Assembly (NCBI GenBank): GCA_964006375.1
Contig: OZ023270.1
Location: forward strand, 56,030,536-56,094,535
Direction of reading: 5' to 3'
DNA from: Tillus elongatus
Lineage: Eukaryota > Arthropoda > Insecta > Coleoptera > Cleridae
DNA: 64,000 bases
The notes below the pieces were generated by a model. It had not been told where the DNA came from. It saw nothing but the letters and a program-made list of their open reading frames with translations, and searched no databases. This document shows positions 10,891 through 23,456 of the stretch, in pieces. Position numbers and translations under genes: made by a program. Positions within the stretch are counted from its first letter, which is position 1. Each line of letters opens with the position of its first letter.

Positions 10891-12190
10891 AAAAAGCAAC
10901 CTAAAAAGAGTAAATCCTAAAATAGTAATTGTAAAACATACAGAACATTATATATGTCTACAATGCATAAGAGAACATTGAGCAAATTCACACATGGTGT
11001 TTAAGTAAAAACACTACGCAATAAAAACAATTGTTGAAAAATAATTGGCGATAGATTAGTATATTTATATCTTATATCCCAAACCGTACCTCTCTACAGT
11101 TAACAGTAGCCCTTGAAGAATGTTACATGGTAAATATAGTTACGAGATGCATTTTTGAAAGGCCTTTTTAACCTCTCCGCAGCCATTTAATTTCCATTTA
11201 TACCTATCGATATGATAAATACGATATCAAGAAATCGCTTCCTGCACTAGATTTAAAATATTTTACTTAGGACAAAATCAACAATATAAGCGTCCGAGTT
11301 GTGAAGAAACTTGAACCTTGACAACGTAAAGTTTGTAATGTGCGGGTTACGTCCTTATAAGGTGTATATTTAATCTAATATGGTCTCTGCATTCCGTAAC
11401 TCTTACTGCAGATAATACGATTTCTCTTTCCATTTCCTCGCCAAACAATGTTAGCCCCGTAGCTACCCCTTGCGATATCAGAGAATATAGAGTAAATATA
11501 CTATTCCTCGATTCATGTAGTAAATCCCTTACTTCCGTTATTTTGCAATGGTACTGTTATTTTGCTTGTTTTTAATGTGAATTTAGGTATCTACTCACAT
11601 TTACTTTGTTAGTTTCGGTGTACTCTATAATCTTGTCAAAACGCAAGTCTCACATGTATTTAAATAAAATAAGTAACCAAATATCTGAATTGTGGTTCTC
11701 AATGGCTAACCGAATTCGTGAATCATGAAATGAATTCGGAATAATCCACATAAGACTCGACCCGAATCAACATAAAACAATAACCGAACCGTCAGGGGAT
11801 CGTACAATACAAATATTTAATATATTCCTCTGTGAATAACCGACGATCCAAATGTATGAAACCCTGCCGCTTCTTATTATGTTTTAATCTAAATAATAAT
11901 TTCAACGTTTCCGCAGTAAGAGAATGGTACAATTTTTGATTTTGAATAGCTGATAAGACTTGAAATTAAAATTTTCCCTTGGCGTTTTTGTTTATAATAC
12001 CGACATATTTGCATATTCGCTTAATTATAGATAATATTGTGCACAAATAGCTTAAGAGTTTGGTAGTTTGAAAAGCTAATTATTTATTAAAAAAAACTTA
12101 AATCCTGGAAGAATAAAATGGTGTGTGCTTTAGCATTGGTGAGGCATCTTGGTTAACCTTTCGGCTACCAAGATTTTATACGAACGCATA

Positions 12191-12191
<1 letters not shown>
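10891..12191. other. Unassigned AT-rich sequence, no gene seen
   Basis: About 1.3 kb shows no ORF above 60 codons and no motif I recognise on either strand. It may hold old repeats too diverged to see by eye. Confidence 0.4.
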
Positions 12192-12255
<64 letters not shown>

Positions 12256-13345
12256 ACCGATAACTCAAAGAATAATGGGCCGATTTTGATTAAATTTGGT
12301 GAGTACCTTCCTTTTACAAATGACTTGGATAAATTCGTTAGCCAGGAAAATCGTTCCAGGTTTTCCTGCAAATTTTTGTGTTTTCTTTCGAAAAAAAAAT
12401 TTTATCTCCGGAATTAACAAAGTAAAAGCAAATTCGGTACAAGGGTTTATATCTTTATAGGTAAGTTACCTACCAAATTTTAGCTCTGTAGGTCAAAAAA
12501 CAAAAAAGTTATAGGTATTTAAAGAAAAATAAATTGCGATTTAAAACGTCAAAATTGGCAACATTTAGGCAAAGAATTTGAACCTAATACGGGCTATGGA
12601 AATAAAATGTCTCAAGAAGGATGTTTCACAAACCCTGAAGTCTTAGTTTCAACCATCATTGTCCTTCATTTTACTAAAATGTTTCCAGAAAATGCATTTC
12701 AAATAGACCCTTTCTCTGATGCTTGGCAGTAGCCTTAGCTATAAAGTTTAGAGTATAATGGTATATAATTTGTCAAATTTTCGTAAAAAAATCAATAAAG
12801 ATCAATATATCCGTTATTATACAAGATATAAAAAAAATTGTATGTATTAATTATAGGGTGTCCTGAGCTACATCTTAAAAAATTATTTCTACACTCACAG
12901 GGTGGCTCATAAGTCGCTGGTGATAAAAATTTTCTTTTTTTTTAATCTAACACGGCGTATGTTATTGCATTTTTGCATTTTCCATCGAAATACAATGCAT
13001 GTTTGTAAGAAAAGAAATTCTGGACGCAGAAAGTTATATAATATATGGTAGCGAATTTTGATCAAATGTTTCATATTTGAATAGCTCAATTTGCTATTAA
13101 CCTATAAGGTTGACCAAGAAACGAGTTTTTTCGGGAACACTTTAAGTTTACTTTCGGAAATTTTTGTACATTTTCAAACAATAAAGTTATTTTGATGAAA
13201 CATGGCACATTGTTTTTACTATGTAGGTTATACTGGTAACCAAATTTGATGACTGCTTTCTTAAAAAAAATACATATTTGCTATTAAAAACATTTTAATG
13301 AAAATTCACTACCATAACGCACTTGCTGCGTCCAGACTTTTTAAA
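12192..13345. mobile_element. Helentron-like cluster with (TA)n
   Basis: A (TA)n tract at 12192-12252 is followed by the conserved body (TCACACCGATAACTCAAAG, the GGGCCGATTTTGATTAAATT block, and so on). A plus-oriented 5' end (TCTGGACGCAGAAAG) sits at 13019 and an inverted 5' end (ACGCACTTGCTGCGTCCAGA) at about 13317-13336. The 13019-13336 part is therefore a pair of 5' ends in inverted orientation. No protein is encoded. Confidence 0.6.
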
Positions 13346-13409
13346 GTTTGGATTATAAAATCCGACCACACAAAAAATAACAAATAGTCATAAACATTTT
13401 ATTCAAAAT

Positions 13410-13975
13410 CATGTTGTTTTTATAAAGCAGAATTCATATACCCAATTTAAATTGACATTTTCATTGCACCTGTCGCAATAATTTATTATTCTTTGATGGA
13501 TATGATTTTTAGAAAAGAAATTCTTGCACTTTTCACAACACTTCTTATCATCCTTTCTTGGGAAACAATGGCAGCGTCCAGATGACCTTTCTGGGTTTGG
13601 CCGGACAGGTGCGTTTTCTTAAGGTAGCAGTTGACGCATAGCATCTGCTACTCTTTTTGGGATACCGTTTAGATTTGTCATTCTTCTGGATACGTGCGGT
13701 TTTATGAGGGCAAATCCTAAGTCGAGTAAAATAATCTCTTTTGTCCGTTTGTTTTTCTTTTCAGGCTGGAAACTTTTTGTTCCATAGCGTACATGAATTT
13801 AACCCTGCTACATCAATAATATTTTGGAAAAGTACAAATGGATATATTTTCGTGCTTCTCTTTATGCTGTAGTCATTGACCAATTGGTCCATAGTGTCTA
13901 CCGCCTTTTTTGTCTTATTGTAATGGAGTATCATGCTTGGTTTGAAGTTTTTTTTCTATTCCACTTATAGAGGTA
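13410..13975 (-). pseudogene. piggyBac-type transposase C-terminus
   Basis: On the minus strand, HYNKTKKAVDTMDQLV (about 13900) matches the YNxTKxGVDxxDQ motif that holds the third catalytic Asp of piggyBac (DDE_Tnp_1_7) transposases. Downstream, YSIKRSTKIYPFVLFQNIIDVA fits the following helix. The end (13430-13580) reads GRCHCFPRKDDKKCCEKCKN and CDRC, the Cys-rich zinc-binding tail that recognises the transposon ends. In-frame stops and shifts are present. The N-terminal two thirds are absent, and no TTAA-flanked termini are seen. Confidence 0.75.
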
Positions 13976-14441
13976 TTATTTATTTAAAAAGAATCGTGTC
14001 GAAAAGGTGGGTGCATGCTGTGCGTCGTGAGAATTTCAAACCAACTATTTAACTTACAAGTGTTAGCAAGGCCAGCTGAAAGACTATTTCAGTTGCATAC
14101 GATCTGGTAGAAGATGGAACAACAATTTAAATGCACTTCAATTTAGGTGGGTTTTTGTTCCATAATAGTGTTCAAGCTAGTGTGAGTGCTAATAATTGCT
14201 CTTTAAATAAAAGATTACATACCATCCCCAGTTTATATTTGAGAAATTCAAAACGTAACCTATTGGAACCACAACTTAAATAGGAAGATCAAGAAGGTAT
14301 TTCTAATTTAATTTAACTTATTGATAAAACTAGCTTGTCTGCTTTTCAGGAGATATATTAGGGGTGTCATTATGAGAAAACTTTTCAAGAAAAACTCTTG
14401 CATAAATAGCAAAGAAGTGTGATTAAAAGTATACTCTCGCT
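13976..14441. other. Unassigned sequence, no gene seen
   Basis: No ORF, terminus or repeat is recognisable between the piggyBac remnant and the ORF at 14442. Confidence 0.4.
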
Positions 14442-14840
14442 ATGATGCTGAAGTTGATCAACAATCACTCATCTTTTACGAGATTTGTTTCCAATGCACA
14501 ATTATATTTTCCTTGTGACGTGGTGGTTGAAATAATCAACTACGCAGAAAAAGCATTTAGGAGTCAAATTGTTCTCAATTGGATAGGAAAGAAAAACTTC
14601 AAAAGAAACATTTTAAGGTCTGTTGTGCAGAATTTCATTCAGACAATGGACTTGTCTCGCCCACCATACCATATTTTCGATGAAAATCTGCACGAGATGG
14701 AAATTATAAAATTCGTCGCCACCACTTATGCAGACATGAGAATCCTAACTCATGCTGAGAAGGACACTCCACAAATTTTGGGCGAAACAGCGATAATTCG
14801 TCACAAGCTGAATAAAAGTATTTTATTTCATCATGTTTGA
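14442..14840 (+). CDS. 132-aa ORF, unrecognised, possible transposase tail
   Basis: An open frame of 132 codons starts MMLKLINNHSSFTRFVSNAQ and has the segment FPCDVVVEIINYAEKAFRSQ, ending NKSILFHHV just before an (ATA)n tail. The amino-acid composition is that of a real globular protein (few repeats, mixed charge). The stretch looks like the C-terminal helical region of THAP/P-element-type transposase genes, but this is a weak impression. No start context or upstream domain supports an intact gene, so it may be a captured or terminal exon. Function unknown. Confidence 0.35.
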   Translation: MMLKLINNHSSFTRFVSNAQLYFPCDVVVEIINYAEKAFRSQIVLNWIGKKNFKRNILRSVVQNFIQTMDLSRPPYHIFDENLHEMEIIKFVATTYADMRILTHAEKDTPQILGETAIIRHKLNKSILFHHV

Positions 14841-14856
14841 TATCATTTTTGTGAAC

Positions 14857-14915
<59 letters not shown>

Positions 14916-14923
14916 AGCCCTTT

Positions 14924-15427
14924 CTATACAAAAAATGCACATAAGAGGCAAGTCAACCAGTACACATAGGTACGCATAAAACATAAGAATAGCAAACAAA
15001 AAACAAAACAGAAAAACCACAGTTCATTATCACATAAATATTCCTCAATACTGGAGTAACACCTGTATGCTAGGAGTGCTTTCAAATTATTTTCAAATAT
15101 CCTGAACTCAGTATGTTCCCTGCACCTATTTGGAAATTTATTATAGAATCTAATACCATTAGATATAAAAGACCTTTCATATTTCGCTGTATTATGGGCC
15201 ACCGAACGTAAATCACCACGGCGACGAGTATCATAACTGCGATTGAAATAATTTACACCAAAGCGGTGAATAATTTTCTTTATATATAAAATAGTCCTAT
15301 TAGAGATAGTCTTGACCCTCCTCTCCACAAAAACCGACTGACAAGTCCCACGAAAAGGCACGTCAAATATAAGTCTTAGTATTCTTTTTTGAAGGATCAG
15401 CATACAAAGCCCCCCACAGAATAACAT
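14924..15427 (-). pseudogene. LINE C C-terminal domain
   Basis: A 167-aa open frame contains LILQKRILRLIF, then FVERRVKTISNRTILYI and a FYNKFPNRC motif. These are typical of the terminal part of CR1/jockey-like polymerases (the LQKRAIR motif, and the YNxLP motif near the end). The last 25 residues are hydrophobic and come from the 3' UTR. Confidence 0.7.
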
Positions 15428-15536
15428 TATAGGCTAACACCGATCCCACAAGTGCATTGTAAACCGTGATTAAGCTCTCAGTGTTCAGTGTATGCTCGAC
15501 ATGTCCATCCCATCGCAGTTCCTGATTAATCAAGAC

Positions 15537-16672
15537 TCAAAGAAATCTTGTAGACCCAGTGGAACCAACCTCAACGCTATTCGCCTTGCGAGTATTCGGA
15601 AAGGGCAAACCAGATAGTCCGCCAAAGCGCATAAAGACAGGCTTGGAATTGTTCACAACCAACTTATTTGTCCAACACCAATCCAACAAGTCAGAGTAGG
15701 CAATGTGCAGCTTCGCTTGAAGAGCCTCAACATCATCATCCACAACCACCAGAGTAATATCATCAGCAAACAATACTCTAAAACCACATCTTATAAAATA
15801 TGGTAAGTCATTTACGAATGAAATAAATATTAAGGAACCGAGGACTGATCCCTGTGGTATCCCATCCTCCATGCATTGCTCGTTGGAATCATGGCCAGCA
15901 ACAGATACACACATCCTTTTCCCCCCAAGGTAAGACATGAGCCATCCCAACACTCGTCGTCTCAATCCAAGGGCGCAAAGTTTGCTAGCAACAAATTTCA
16001 AGTCAAAACAAAGGCCTTGGGCACGTCACAAAAAGTTCCACCAGATGCCTACCAGAATCAACATTGCTCCAGCAAACCAGCAGCCGCTCTCTCCGTCGAC
16101 CTACTCGATCGAAAACCATGCTGGGAGTCAGTCAGTAGGTCATTTTCCATCAGAAAAGACATGACCCTACCATAAACAACCCTATCAACAATCTTTGATA
16201 GCACACTGGGAATGGCAAGAGGCCTGTAATTCAGTAGCGATAGTGGATTACCACTCTTAAAAAATAATATAACATTGCTTATCTGAAGAACATCTGGAAA
16301 CTGCGCCAGCCCTATGGATTTATTTACTAGAAAAGCAAGTGGTTCACTAATAAACTCACAAATCGTCTTTATGATCCTAGTCGGCAAACAGTCGTGTCCG
16401 ACCGAGTTAGTATTATTAAGTGCCATTATTACGCAGGCAACATCACTTGCACTGAGCGGCCGAAAGAAAAATGTGACACTAGCATTTGGAGCCAAAGTAG
16501 GACAAAGTGGGAACACGTGCGGATAGGACGCACGCAAAAGTTCAGGGATTACGTGTGAAAGATACCCAGCAAAGCTCTCAGTAACATCAAAAGTCCTAGA
16601 TATCATCTGATCATTAACTTTCACAATAATGGGCTGCGCAACATCGGACCTCCCCGTTCGGTGCCCCACCAT
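15537..16672 (-). pseudogene. LINE C reverse transcriptase domain
   Basis: Two frames cover the domain. 16058-16672 has SVGHDCLPTRIIK, NVILFFKSGNP, NYRPLAIPSVLSKIVDRVVY and QHGFRSSRSTERA (fingers). 15537-16001 has LGLRRRVLGWLMSYL, DGIPQGSVLGSLIF and VLFADDITLVV (palm with FADD), then WCWTNKLVVNNSK (thumb start). A frameshift between 16001 and 16058 removes part of the first catalytic Asp region from either frame. Confidence 0.88.
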
Positions 16673-17088
16673 TCTCCAAATGTGTTTTTGTCTAGCCCTA
16701 CAATCAAGATTTTCAAGTACTTTGTTATAAGTATATTGTTTAGATCTACTTTTTTAAGGCTCTATATTCTTTTTTCTTATCGGTGTAGACTCTCCAGAGT
16801 TCACAGTTGTTTTGTTTATTTAAACAACCAGAACAAGTTTTTTAATTCACTACCCTTACATAAAACACTTGCATTCATCCAAGCGTTACGTCGCTGACTG
16901 TTAAACCTAAACACATTAACTGGCTGATATTTTGGAAATATCGTGTCAATTGCATGCAAAAGTGTGATAAAAATTCTTCAAAACCATCATTAACATTGAT
17001 ATGATTTACATACACAGTATTAACATTAATTGTTGTCATAAAATTATAGAATTTTTGTTTAGAGAAAATCTCTTCTTTTCCGCAAACA

Positions 17089-17815
17089 TCAAGCGGCGGG
17101 TGGTAAGTATTTGACAGAGTCAGTGTTAATACTGAGATATATTGCATGATGATCACTTATATGTTCATTTTGCACAAAAGATACACATGAATCCACTGAT
17201 AAGTTTGTGATTAAATAATCCAGTTTAGATATCGATGTCTGGCCACGAATATTTGTGAAATGTCTCGTGGGAATATCCAAACATAAACATAACATATTAT
17301 AACTATCCATCAAATCATTTAACAGCCTTTTTTGCTTGCTGTCGCACAAATAATTCACATTCAGATCACCGCACCAAACAATGCCATCCGCCATATATCG
17401 GTGACGATTATTCAATATAAATGACATATGCTCCAGAAACGCTTCAAAATCACCCAAACCGGACCGATAGACACAAATAATGCAATAAGTTTTTGACTGT
17501 ACGGTCAACAAAATACCACACGCCTCAGAGTCTACTTCAGTTGAAGTTCCAGTCACAAAATTAAGTTCTCTGAAAGACATGCCTTCCCGGACCTATATCA
17601 GAACATGACCATGTTGACGCTGTGAACGACAAAAATAAGCTTCAATTGCAAAACCAGGAATATTTATAGTACTTAGTATATCACCACTAGAGCAGTGTTC
17701 AGCAACGCATAGAATATCAATCAAATTATTCTGTAGAAAAAGTTCAACATTTAGCTTATTTGTCAAAAACTGCACATTTAAAAAACTTAAATTGATTTTT
17801 GATTTACCATAGAAT
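17089..17815 (-). pseudogene. LINE C apurinic-type endonuclease
   Basis: The N-terminal block (17593-17800) reads LNVELFLQNNLIDILCVAEH, the catalytic Glu motif (IDIxxxxEH). After a stop near 17590, 17089-17580 gives GIVWCGDLNVNYL (GDLN box), SKLDYLITNL (S-x-LDY box) and ISDHHAIYLSIN (final SDHH). Every catalytic box is visible, so the domain was complete before the frame broke. Confidence 0.85.
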
Positions 17816-17830
17816 GGGGCTGCGGCTGCA

Positions 17831-19430
17831 CGGGTATTTCCCGAATTACTGTCTCTTCGAAAAAATACTTTCTATACTTAAAATGTATAATTAAAGGACA
17901 CCCTGACTTAAGTCTAGTCATTAAGTTTTATTATAATAAGCTTTCTTTAAAATTATACTCTTTTCAACAAGCATTTTTCAAAATGGTTCAATAACAATCA
18001 CAGTTAATGATTATAATGAATCAATTAAATTCTAGGAAAATTTCTGCGATAATATAAGTAAAAAAAACATTCTCGTAATTTTTTTATTAAAACCACCCTT
18101 TATATTTCCAAATACAACATTTACTATAATATAAGTTATAAGCCAAGCAAGTAGACGGATTTATCGCAGCAGGTTCTATTGTTACCATAAGCACTACTGA
18201 GTGGGTGAAGGCTAGTTGGTTTACGGCAATCGCACTATTCTAGCTTGACAGCTCATCTACCCAACGTTACGCGTTCCTTCCAGTTAGTATAAAGGGTTCA
18301 CTGGTTGCTACTCCTAAGTGTACCCGTTTTATATTGCCTACAGGGCCTAGCAGGGATATTCACCTTCTCAGGCCATATCATTTATTGATATATCAGATTT
18401 TAGAACTTGCCCAATGAAAATGAAAGTATACATAATATCTTATTGCCGATCATAAGTAAATTACTTGATTCTCATTCGAAATGTGCCTCCAGAGGCAGTA
18501 TAAAATTCAACTTCACTAACATTATAACAATAACCGAACACTAAAGACATGGAAACTTACTATCTTACCCATTCTATGCTCCACAGATCAACGAATATAA
18601 TGGTCGAAACTTCAGAAAGTAGCAATTATAATTTTAATACATAAATCGGAACGATCGAGCCTCGACAAGGAGGGAAAGTCTACCACGATACGAACAGAAG
18701 CGAATAAGCGATTGCGATTAAAATTACAGTTTGTATAACTCAAATACCAGGAGCTTAGCCCGCCTTCCTTCCTTTCGAAAATTTCATGAGATATTTGCGT
18801 ACAAATGGAATATTCTAGGTCTATTAAAATTCAAAAGAGTTAGCACTGTTTTATATATAGCCGAGTATCGTTCAATTAAAATATCACAGTTGGTTTTGGG
18901 CATTATATGCATTATTTCAGCTTTGAAGCAAGCGCATGTTTTATTCGTAAAGATAAAGACAAAAGTTGTGGACTCTGCGACTGCTGCTGGGACTTGATAC
19001 ACGTAAATAAATAACAAGATCATTACCATATTTTATTATATTTTACAAAGTTTTTGAATTAACCTCTAACTGGAAATATTTGATGCAAAGTTATTGGTCT
19101 TTAGTGGCACCAATATGCTTCATAAATTACTACGTTAAACATAGTTCTGGCGTAGCAAGTGTATTATGGTAGCGAATTTCCAAAAAATTTTTAGATGTTT
19201 GTACCTTTATTTTCTATTAACTCTATTTTTGACACAATATAATTTCTATCAAGACAAATTGTGTAGCAAATATCCTTAAAATGCCTTTATTGCTTTTAGA
19301 TAATAAAGAATTTGCCTAAAGAGAAACTTTTCGAGAAAATTGACACAGGGAAGGCACCTGAAAAGTTTAGCCAAAATAGGTTTTGCATAATTTATCAGTA
19401 ATCGCACTGATACATTCAGTGTGGGTCAGC
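17831..19430. other. Unassigned; holds an isolated Helentron-like 5' end
   Basis: No gene is recognisable. At 19146-19185 the sequence TCTGGCGTAGCAAGTGTATT, followed by ATGGTAGCGAATTTC, is a mutated copy of the Helentron-like 5' end with its subterminal repeat. Confidence 0.45.
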
Positions 19431-20354
19431 GAAATGGGTAAATTCAGTATATCAATTATTGTACATATTTATAAAAAATCGTGTCGTTTAACAGTTGGAA
19501 GAGCATAAAATAACACTTCTACAGATGATCAGTTATGAAGATCAAACACCTTTACTCACCTATTTCAAGACAAATTTCCAGATAAGCCACCTATATCCCA
19601 AGGGACAATTAGTAAAATTCAAATGCAATTTCACGAGCTTGGACCTGTAAGGCAGATACAAAAGAAACATTCTAATGGACTGAGTGTTGATACCAAATTG
19701 TATGTAATGCTTGAGTTTGAGGAAAACCCAGATACTTCCTGTCAAAAAGCAGACAGAACATTGCATGTTATCCATTCATCGATTATTCGAATAATCAAAG
19801 AAATAAGTGCATCCTTATGAACTGATAAAACTCAGGAGCTCATGGAATGCGATTTTGATAGAAGACCGTCTTTTTGTGAACAAATTATGTAAATGTTAGA
19901 CATCAGTGTTATCCAACTAGAACATGTTTTGCTTTCTGACGAGTGCAGTTTTACATTTCACGCCCGGACCATAGTCTAAATAAAATCCACATGGATGAAA
20001 AAAGGACATACGCAAAACCCTGAAAAGGCTTATGTTTGGCAGGTATAGTTGGTCTCTTTTTCATTGATGGCGTTTTAAATTGAGATAATTATTTAGCACT
20101 CCTCCAAAATAATGCTATGCTAACTTTGGCAATATTTCATCCTGATCGAGCCAACTCACAAGTTCCAGCGAATGCGATATGGTTCGAGCAGGATGGAACA
20201 TCAACACATGTCCGGTAGTACCTCGCTTTAATACTTCCAGATCGGTGGATAGGGAGGCGGGGATTGTTAGAATGGCCAGCACGATCACCTGATCTTACGC
20301 TATGGAACTTCTCCTTTTAGAGATATGTAAAAAGTATAGTATACAAAACTAAAC
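19431..20354 (+). mobile_element. Tc1/mariner-like copy 2, 5' part
   Basis: Plus-strand reading in shifting frames gives FQDKFPDKPPISQGTISKI at about 19545-19620, then MQFHELGPVRQIQKK, LLSDECSFTFHA (first catalytic Asp, at about 19930) and GHTQNPEKAYVW. The QQDGAP region near 20180 follows. It is the same family as copy 1, and both end ...TACAAAACTAAAC before diverging. Many stops make it a dead copy. The element continues at 22606 after a 2.25-kb insertion. Confidence 0.72.
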
Positions 20355-22605
20355 TATGTTACAATTGTGTTTTTATTCCCCACCGTTACTCCGTTACTGA
20401 CTTAGAGAAAACCCCTAAGGAAGCTTAGATAATGGCAGGTGACTTTGTCTTCCAAGAGCAATTCAAGTTTTAGTTTCAAAATTATATATTGAAAATACGC
20501 TAATAACGTCTATCATCGTAATTCCCGTACTGCATTCCTTTTATGTACGTTGAAATTAAAATATCAGGAGATATAATATTCGCTTTGACGAAAAAGGATC
20601 GTTGTTATTTAACAAAATTCTGAGTATAATGTAAGCTGATGTCATGATGATCTAATAGACGACAGTTGGACAAGTCGCAAGCTGGCCGAAATCGGGCCGC
20701 GTCCATTCTGTATCAAGGGGAGTTCGATGCTCTCTGCCTAACTCACACATATGGAAAAATGAGTGACTAGAAAAAGGCAAGTGATGGATGTTCAAAAACG
20801 TACGCTGAAGAGAGGCAGAAACCAGCTGTTGATCGAGGTATGTGACGCTGGCATGGGGGAGACGGATTCCGACCGCCTTGCAATTAACATTTCAAGTAGG
20901 ACGCGGAACTTTCTGTCGGGTAAACAAGGCAAAATCAATTAAAATATTAACTTTTTACAACTAATATCGCTGGGTGCTACAAGTGACTTGATCTCTGTTT
21001 AAGTAGAAATTAACAGCCAGTTTTAAAGAAAAAGTAAGTTGAACAGTGAACTTTTGTTTCCCGATACAGTGAGAGTTTCTGACGCGATGTCGAGTGCATA
21101 AGTTCAGTTTCCAATTTCAGTTCCAAATAAGTTTTCGCGTCTTTCATTTCCGCATACCCTCAGGTATAGACTGGTCGCAGAAGTTTCAGTTAAAGTATTT
21201 GCCTGCTATATCATTTCAAGGGCAGTATGTTTCAATTACATGTTTACCCATCCCTTCTCATAAAACATGGTACATAAAATTTTCCCGGTCATCACCCACG
21301 AAAATGCCTTTCACCACTTCCTGACTTTTCTCTTGGGAGGGTGGGCAACTAACAGCTGAAGTCCACATGTGCAACATTCGTAACCAATCAACAGGTGAAT
21401 TGGGAACCTTGAAATCTCAGGTACAATCCAGCCCCGTTGAATCATTTTGAGTCTTAGTGTATGTGATTTTTGAAACTAAATGAATATAACATTCATACGT
21501 CACCCAAATTTTCTACCAACTGGCAGTATAAACTTTTAACCAGTAAAATGTAATCAAGCTTTAATCAGTGAGATTGTAATTTGTAATAACTGTATTTGGT
21601 ATTTTTCTCTTAATATTTTGTCATTTATGTAAAATCAGAAATATCACTGTCTAATTTAAAATTAATCAATATTTTGTTTATGAACTTCCTAACCTTCAAA
21701 TGTTTTAAATTTTCGTTTATAATTAGTAAACAGCAATTTGACGTTGTATTGTCTGAGCTTCTCTCAGAATAAAACCTAACCTGGCCAGGAAAATATCTAG
21801 GAATTCTACCTAACCTGTTAAAAATTTGAGAACATCAGTAGATTTGATAGAAAAACAATTACTTAAACATTTAATGTTCAGTTTCTTGATTGTTATATGC
21901 AATATTTACTTTCCCTCTTGTAACATATTATCCATTTTCTTTCTTGTTACATGCAATATTCAATTTTTTTCTTGTAACATTTAATATTTGTTTTCTGTCC
22001 TGTGAAATGCAATGTTTATTTTAATTTACCAGGAGTACTAATTTAAACTACTCCCACTACTACTTGTCTCAATAAATTTAAGTATTTATATTTTTTTAAT
22101 ATCTGTTTCATTGAACAACGATTCCTCCCTAAAACTTCTCAATCCTGGTGGTATCATAGCTGGAAATTCTTCATATCTACTATCTGGATATCTCTAAGTT
22201 AAGTAAGTACCCTAGTAACAGTGTCCTGACTTGAAAATCTCATCAAACTAGGACTTTGGGCAGAACAGCATAAAAGCCGAGTTAGTATTTGATTACCTTT
22301 TATTTTCAAACCATACAAAGTGTTCTTTATCTTGTAAATAATAAATCTGGGAGATTTACATTTAGGTTAGAGTTTGATAGTTGATAGTGGCCTCACTATC
22401 GTCCGGATTTAAATTCACTTGAAGTCAATCGCGAGATATCAATAACGGGCAACCGTCGAATAAATACTCTCGGTCTTTTACCATTTACCTTTTACCTTTC
22501 AGTTCGATACCTCATAAATACCTTATAAATTATAAATTTAAATTTCTTTCCGAACGGTTACACTACCCTGGTGTGGACTTTCAAATCTCTTAGAACGGTT
22601 ACAAC
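20355..22605. mobile_element. 2.25-kb unknown insertion inside mariner copy 2
   Basis: Copy 1 (4225-4240) reads ACTAAACCACACGATTTAG without a break. In copy 2 the same sequence is split: ...ACTAAAC ends at 20354 and CACGCGATTTGAC resumes at 22606. The 2251 bp between has no ORF above 76 codons. Its ends are TATGTTACAATTG and CGGTTACAAC, which suggests TGTTAC...GTTACA-like termini. It could be a solo LTR, a non-autonomous element or a composite. The family is not recognised. Confidence 0.6.
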
Positions 22606-22805
22606 CACGCGATTTGACTGAAGAAGAGTAACGATTGTGGTTAGATCGGTCACGCCTCACATGTTGATTAGCGTTAGAAGACATTCTTATTCACGATTAG
22701 GATGATGCCAAGACGTTAAGAGCATATATTTTTAACATCTCTCACATTAAGATTGATGTGTTCTTTATTTTTCTTATTATCAAGAATGAAACGCGATTAG
22801 TTATT
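22606..22805 (+). mobile_element. Tc1/mariner-like copy 2, right end with TIR
   Basis: This aligns with the 3' UTR of copy 1 (GTCACGCCTCACATGTTGATT against 4290). It ends with ATTATCAAGAATGAAACGCG then ATTAGTTATT, the inverse of the copy 1 left end at 639-668. It gives the outer right boundary of the family. Confidence 0.72.
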
Positions 22806-23456
22806 AATTTTTAGTGTGTTGTAGCAAAGTTCGTCAATCAGTGCCTTTTCTACTGTTAGTTTTTGCTATAAATTTTAAAATCATAGCATCACCAGGTAGG
22901 GGTTAAGTTTTCACGTTGCACGCTGTTATTTTTTAATGTAAAATTGACATATTTCGAGGTTTTTTATAAATATTCACACTAATTTAGATACTGAATTTGA
23001 TCCATTTGGATGTTCCACACTGTTAGTGTGTATCCTTTAAATTCGATCCACCATATTATCTCAGAATTACTTGATCGATGTTCCCTGTGGGTGCGGGGAT
23101 GGAATAAAAGGAATAGGTTCAATAACTCCTTGTCGTAAGAGGCTACTAACTGGAGCAGTAAAGCAGCCTCACTCAACAGCGGGATTCTATATGATACCGC
23201 CCTGAATCAAACTAGCGGATGTTGAGCAAAGGCGGAGTCAGGGGAAGGCTATGATCTCTAAGAAGGTGGAATAATCCAATGGATATTGAGACCTCCACTT
23301 AAACAATCAAGCGACTTCGATCAAATAGCAGAACGCCTCAACACAGCGCGATAGGAGTGCATCCTAAACATCCTACCGCCACACTGGAGTCTCAATAGTA
23401 AAGAGAAATACATACGGACTACACTTGGCTATGGGCAGGCACCAATGCGAGCAACT
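22806..23456. other. Unassigned; possible 5' region of a non-LTR element
   Basis: From about 23080 the composition becomes more GC-rich, with GGTGCGGGGATGGAATAAAA and CTTGTCGTAAGAGGCTACTA. Phrases like GTCGTAAGAGGCGACTAA occur in many arthropod repeats, often near non-LTR sequence, but I cannot assign a family. No coding frame is seen. Confidence 0.3.

Larger units (their letters stand above)
14860..17830 (-). mobile_element. LINE C, degenerate non-LTR element with (TTA)n tail
   Basis: Endonuclease (17089-17815), RT (15537-16672) and C-terminal domain (14924-15427) lie in order on the minus strand. The 3' end is an (ATA)n tract at 14862-14908. It is the most complete LINE here, starting near the N-terminus of the endonuclease. 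It belongs to a different family from LINEs A and B: the RT uses FADD and GIPQGSVLG. Several frameshifts make it inactive. Confidence 0.85.

Noticed and set aside
15876..16526. Plus-strand frames over LINE C RT
   Set aside because: They are shadows of the RT on the minus strand.
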